From Ariolimax columbianus (taxonomy: Eukaryota > Mollusca > Gastropoda > Stylommatophora > Arionidae): 64,000 bases of DNA. A program made the position numbers and the translations under genes. Shown one piece after another: positions 48,101 through 54,100 of the stretch (the first letter of the stretch is position 1; each line of letters starts with the position of its first letter). The notes beneath the pieces are model-generated. The model saw nothing but the letters and a program-made list of their open reading frames with translations, made no database searches and was not told the DNA's origin. The DNA lies in assembly GCA_036924085.1 (NCBI GenBank), contig JAVGWX010000007.1, positions 33,903,953 through 33,967,952 on the forward strand, in the 5' to 3' direction.

Positions 48101-51100
48101 GCAATTTTGGTCTGCTGCAACAAAAATAAACATTTTTCTGTCAAGATAGTACAAGATGTGAAACAATTGTATTATTTACTACTGAAATAATTTTTTTTGA
48201 ATATAACAACCTAGTAGAAAGTGAGATGATACAAAAAGAAGTGAAATTTCCTTATCCTATTGTAATTCTCAGAAATCAAACGATCAAACATGCACAGCGA
48301 TTGTGCAGCTATTATACCGTTATTTGTGCATTTTTGGAAACATGCATTAGACTACTAGTCTAAATAATTATTGAATATTAGAAAGCCCTTGTTGTTTTCA
48401 TTATGTATATCTTCATATGATCATACTTCGCACAATTTCCCTTAGCAACAATTGTTTATTCCTGGTTACCGTGTCACTACAGAACCCATCAGTAGAAAAT
48501 AAGGATGAACAAGTTAACAATTTAATAGCCTTTGCCAAAGACATTTGTGATAATCTGGGATAGTTACAGAGCGTTAACGTCAATGTAGAAAGAAGAAACT
48601 GATAGCTGGTGAAGAATCACAAGATGCTGAAATGTCATACGAAACTGTGGTGAGAAATATTTTCTTCACTGCACGGAATGATATCTCTGAGATTTTAACG
48701 TCATGTTCATGCTGAGAAATATGCCTTTCTTTCACTGTCGAATCTTTTGAATGACAAATACACGTGTCAGCGCTAAATCATGATTGTGATGATATTGCGT
48801 TGAGAGAGAAAAGACTTCAAAGTTGTTGTGTTTTTGTTTTTCATTTTATTGTTGTTGCTGCTACACAAGACAAAACAGAGACATGGTAGGAAGACGCTTT
48901 GAACTTTTGCCTTATTTTTTTTAAACATTCTTGGGAACCCAGTTCTAATTATTGTAATACTACTACGAGAATGTTCTTCACAACGGCTCTTAGTGTTGAT
49001 TGTTGTTAGAGGAGAGAATTACTTAAAATCTACAGTGAGTACATTTCAGCTAAGAGATTTTGTAATACTGTCTAAAGAATTACAACTAATAGATGAAATA
49101 TGCTGCTTCTTCTGCGTTCGTTCTCAATATCGTGCTAATAGACTTCAATATCAACAATTTTGCCAACAGAAAAACAAGAAAAATAAAAAGAAGAATGTTA
49201 AAATTAGATTTTTATCACTTCAAGAAATAATCTGCCGATGAAAGGCATAGCAGGAATAGCGAAAAGAAGAGAGAAATAAACATGGTGTCTTTCTTTGCTT
49301 TCGTATACGTTTTGGTCTAAGTATGTGTGATGTATATTGAGAGGTGATAAACTCGGGGACTGCCCCGAGCAGCACAGTTGCTAGCTGCGCCCCTGCTTAT
49401 ACGATCAATACCTGTCTTGATTGACTCCAACTCTCCCTCTAACAATGATCTGTGCTCCAACGTTCAGTCCTCCAGGAATAAAGAAGTAATCGGGGGGCTC
49501 CTGTGGCATGACACACAAAAAGAACATGTAATTTATGTGAAACGTAGAAAGACAATGAAGATGAAAACAGAACTTGATGTTTTGTTGATTTTTGGTTAGA
49601 AGGGTGTCCAATCTCTCCTACATATAGATCCAAAGAAAATTCCAGAAAGTCCACGAGAACAAATCTCGCTACTGCCCAAATACTTGAACTCATGGCCGGC
49701 TCAAGAGCAATGTCATTTACATTTATGTTGAGTGGCCAAGGTGTTCTGCTGACCCTCGGTGTCTGTCTTCATCTCGTTAATTCTCATGTATTTGCAAAGG
49801 TTATCACAAGCGGGTTCATGTGATTTTGCTGTTTATTTTCATCGTCGTATGGCAGACACTGTTCATCGGCAAAGAGCAATTAGTGTATTGAGTTCTACTT
49901 CTGCTGCCTCAATTTGACTGACCTCTACTGTGATTGTGTCCACGTAGATGTCGAACAAATCCATTTCATTACTTGCTGGATTGCTGGACGTCCCGTTCCT
50001 CAGAAACGGTTACGCCGCTGCGAGTCTCAACTTCGTTTCCAGTGTCTTTTGTCTTGGGCACGGTGGACCAATCGGTGATAAGTTACCCGCCTGTAGCATT
50101 GGTGGTGTTTTTCTAAGTTCGAGGGAGTCGTTCCAGCGCGTATGTAGTCTTCCCCGTGATCGTTTTCTGTCTCGTGGGTGCTACAGTCGCTATGCTCCAA
50201 CGGTCATCAGTTCTCCGAAGCAGGTGACCAGCCCATCAATTCTTTGCCTTGTCTGCGTGGGTAACTGCATCCTTCACCAATGACATTTGCAGTATGTCGT
50301 TGTTGTGAAGACCTTTCAAACGTTGGTCGTGTAACATGAGCCTGATCATTCGTTTGTCAAGTGAGGCTTGGGTCACTCTGAGTTTGTACTCCCTTTATTT
50401 TGTAAGTGACCAAGTTTCTGCTGCGTAACCAGATCGTTGCTGAACGAAGTGGCGCATACGAGACTACAACATCAAGTATGAGAATGGAGATCGAGGCGGT
50501 GACAGAAGTACTGAGGTATCCAAAACAGGCGCAACCATCGTGTCAGACTCACAAACACTACTTCGGAAGGTGCGGAATGAGTGGCTGCGACATGAGTGGA
50601 TAGCAGCCCTGAAGAACTCAAAACTCCAGGGGCTGGTGTGGCTCTACTGTCCTGGTCATGCGGTGGTTCCGGGCAAAGAGCGAGCTAATTTTTTGGCTTC
50701 ATACGCATCAATAACAGGTACAGTGGAAATGGATAGAGGTGACATAGTGAAGGTTATCAAGCTTATATGAGAACATTCACCCGGAACTATGTATGTTGTA
50801 GTTGTGCATTCTACCCATACTGAGTTCATTCTGAGCTTAACATTCTCTGGTAACGTTTCGCAATGGTGGTTCTTCTAAAAAAAAAAAAAAAAATTAACAC
50901 AAAACTGTCATACATTTTCCCCATTGCTGGGGTAGACGATGGGGTTCTTTTTACACGTGTTGAAAAAGATGGTCCATGACTTTCCAGGCTGTAGTGTAAC
51001 GTCAGACTTCTCAACCAATCAATCGTAAATCTGACCAATTCTTCCGGAGCGCGGATCTTCAGCAAAGACACGCCAAGTCGTCCTATCATGAGTCAGTTAT

Positions 51101-54100
51101 GTCCATGTCTTGCTTGTTGCTCTGATATTGACATCCATTTCCCTCCTCTATGAGTGTCTTGGTCGTCCGCTATTCCTTTTGCCCTGTGGATTTCTGGACA
51201 GAGACTGTCTTGTAATGTCATCAACTGGTCTCCGCCAGTGCCACCTCTGTGTGACTTGCTCCACTGGCATATGCCCCGTTGTTACAAACGGTTCCACAAT
51301 TGTGATCTTATCGTACCATTTCCACGCTTGTATTCTCTTGTATTGCAACCATTTACGAGAGTCTGTAACTTTTTTAAAAGAGCCTTTGTTGTCCATGTTT
51401 CAGAGCCATTTAATACTACGGACCATACGCTGGTGTTGAAAATGTTAAATTTGGTGATAGTTATAATTACCTTTGAGTTTCATAATGTTCCCTATGAAAT
51501 AAAAGCTCCTCTCGCTTTCGATATTCTGAACTTAGCATCATTTTCTGTACCTCCTAAAATGTCTATATTGCAACCAAAGTATATAAAAGATTCCACATTC
51601 AGAAGGATGGTGTCTCCCACAACAATTCTATCGCTGTTAGTCGTATTCAGAAGGATGGTGTCTCCCACAACAATTCTATCGCTGTTAGTCGTATTCAGAA
51701 GGATGGTGTCTCCCACAACAATTCTATCGCTGTTAGTCGTATTCAGAAGGATGGTGTCTCCCACAACAATTCTATCGCTGTTAGTCGTATTCAGAAGGAT
51801 GGTGTCTCCCACAACAATTCTATCGCTGTTAGTCGTATTCAGAAGGATGGTGTCTCCCACAACAATTCTATCGCTGTTAGTTGTATTCAGAAGGATGGTG
51901 TCTCCCACAACAATTCTATCGCTGTTAGTTGTATTCAGAAGGATGGTGTCTCCCACAACAATTCTATCGCTGTTAGTTGTATCCATTTCCAAAACATGTG
52001 TTTTGTCTCTGAGTATTTTTAGTCCCAATTGCAGTGACCTTGACCTCTCTTCGTATCTTATTTTGTATCTGGCTGTGGATATAGGGCAGGAGAGACAAAT
52101 CATCGGGAAAGTCGAGATCGTCAAGTTGTCGCGTCAATGTTCATTTAATGCCATTGTCGTTGGTTGATGTTGTTGACTTCATAATGCAATCAATGTCCAG
52201 CAAAATGTAAAAAACGCCAACATTGATGAGGGAAATAACCTCAATGCTCACTTAAGAGAACTTCTCTTTGCTGATGACCAAGCACAAATAACAACATCAG
52301 AAAAACAACTGAAGGAACAGATCAACAATCTGAATGTGAACGGATCCCAGTAGGAAAATCAACTTTGAGAAATCAGAAATTATGACAATTGCAAGAAAGG
52401 AGATAGAAACAATGATATTCTTACAGAAATAGAAACAACGATATTCGTACAGAAATAGAAACAATGATATTCGTACATAAATAGAAACAATGATATTCGT
52501 ACAGAAATAGAAACAACGATATTCGTACAGAAATAGAAACAATTATATTCGTACATAAATAGAAACAATGATATTCGTACAGAAATAGAAACAATGATAT
52601 TCGTACATAAATAGACACAATGATATTCGTACAGAAATAGAAACAATGATATTCGTACAGAAATAGACACAATGATATTCGTACAAAAATAGAAACAATG
52701 ATATTCGTACAGAAATAGAAACAACGATATTCGTACAGAAATAGGAACAATGATATTCGTACAGAAATAGAAACAATGATATTCGTACAGAAATACAAAC
52801 AACAATATTCGTACAGAAATAGAAACAATGATATTCGTACAGAAATAGAAACAATGATATTCGTACAGAAATAGAAACAATGATATTCGTACAGAAATAG
52901 AAACAATGATATTCGTACAGAAATAGAAACAATGATATTCGTACAGAAATAGAAACAATGATATTCGTACAGAAATAGAAACAATGATATTCGTACAGAA
53001 ATAGAAACAATGTTATTCGTACAGAAATAGAAACAATGATATTCGTACAGAAATAGAAACAATGATATTCGTACAGAAATAGAAACAATGATATTCGTAC
53101 AGAAATAGAAACAATGATATTCGTACAGAAATAGAAACAACGATATTCGTACAGAAATAAGAACAATGATATTCGTACAGAAATAGAAACAATGATATTC
53201 GTACAGAAATAGAAACAATGATATTCGTACAGAAATAGAAACAATGATATTCGTACAGAAATAGAAACAATGATATTCATACAGAAATAGAAACAATGAT
53301 ATTCGTACAGAAATAGAAACAATGATATTCGTACAGAAATAGAAACAATGATATTCGTACAGAAATAGAAACAATGATATTCGTACAGATATAGAAACAA
53401 TGATATTCGTACAGAAATAGAAACAATGTTATTCGTACAGAAATAGAAACAATGATATTCGTACAGAAATAGAAACAATGATATTCGTACAGAAATAGAA
53501 ACAATGATATTCGTACAGAAATAGAAACAATGATATTCGTACAGAAATAGAAACAATGATATTCGTACAGAAATAGAAACAATGATATTTGTACAGAAAT
53601 AGAAACAATGATATTCGTACAGAAATAGAAACAATGATATTCGTACAGAAATAGAAACAATGATATTCGTACAGAAATAGAAACAATGATATTCGTACAG
53701 AAATAGAAACAATGATATTCGTACAGAAATAGAAACAATGATATTCGTACAGAAATAGAAACAATGATATTCGTACAGAAATAGAAACAATGATATTTGT
53801 ACAGAAATAGAAACAATGATATTCGTACAGAAATAGAAACAATAATATTCGTAAAGAAATAGAAACAATGATATTTGTACAGAAATAGAAACAATGATAT
53901 TCGTACAGAAATAGAAACAATGATATTCGTACAGAAATAGAAACAATGATATTCGTACAGAAATAGAAACAATGATATTCATACAAAACCAACGAGTAAA
54001 ACAGGTGACAAAATTCGCGTACCTGTGTAACAATGTAAGCAGATGGAAAAGGCGATACCGAAATCCTAAACAGATGTAATAAAGCAAATCAAATCATTGG

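Noticed and set aside
51154..52167. Plus-strand open frame of 337 codons with [11 protein letters not shown] repeats
   Set aside because: This is a shadow of the 48-bp array. The minus strand carries the recognisable RT motifs.
52297..54087. Very long minus-strand open frames (up to 514 codons) made of F-L-F-L-Y-E-Y-H-C repeats
   Set aside because: They are a by-product of the 26-bp satellite, whose consensus lacks stops in all minus frames. All three frames give the same cycling sequence, and the flanks are LINE code on the other strand.
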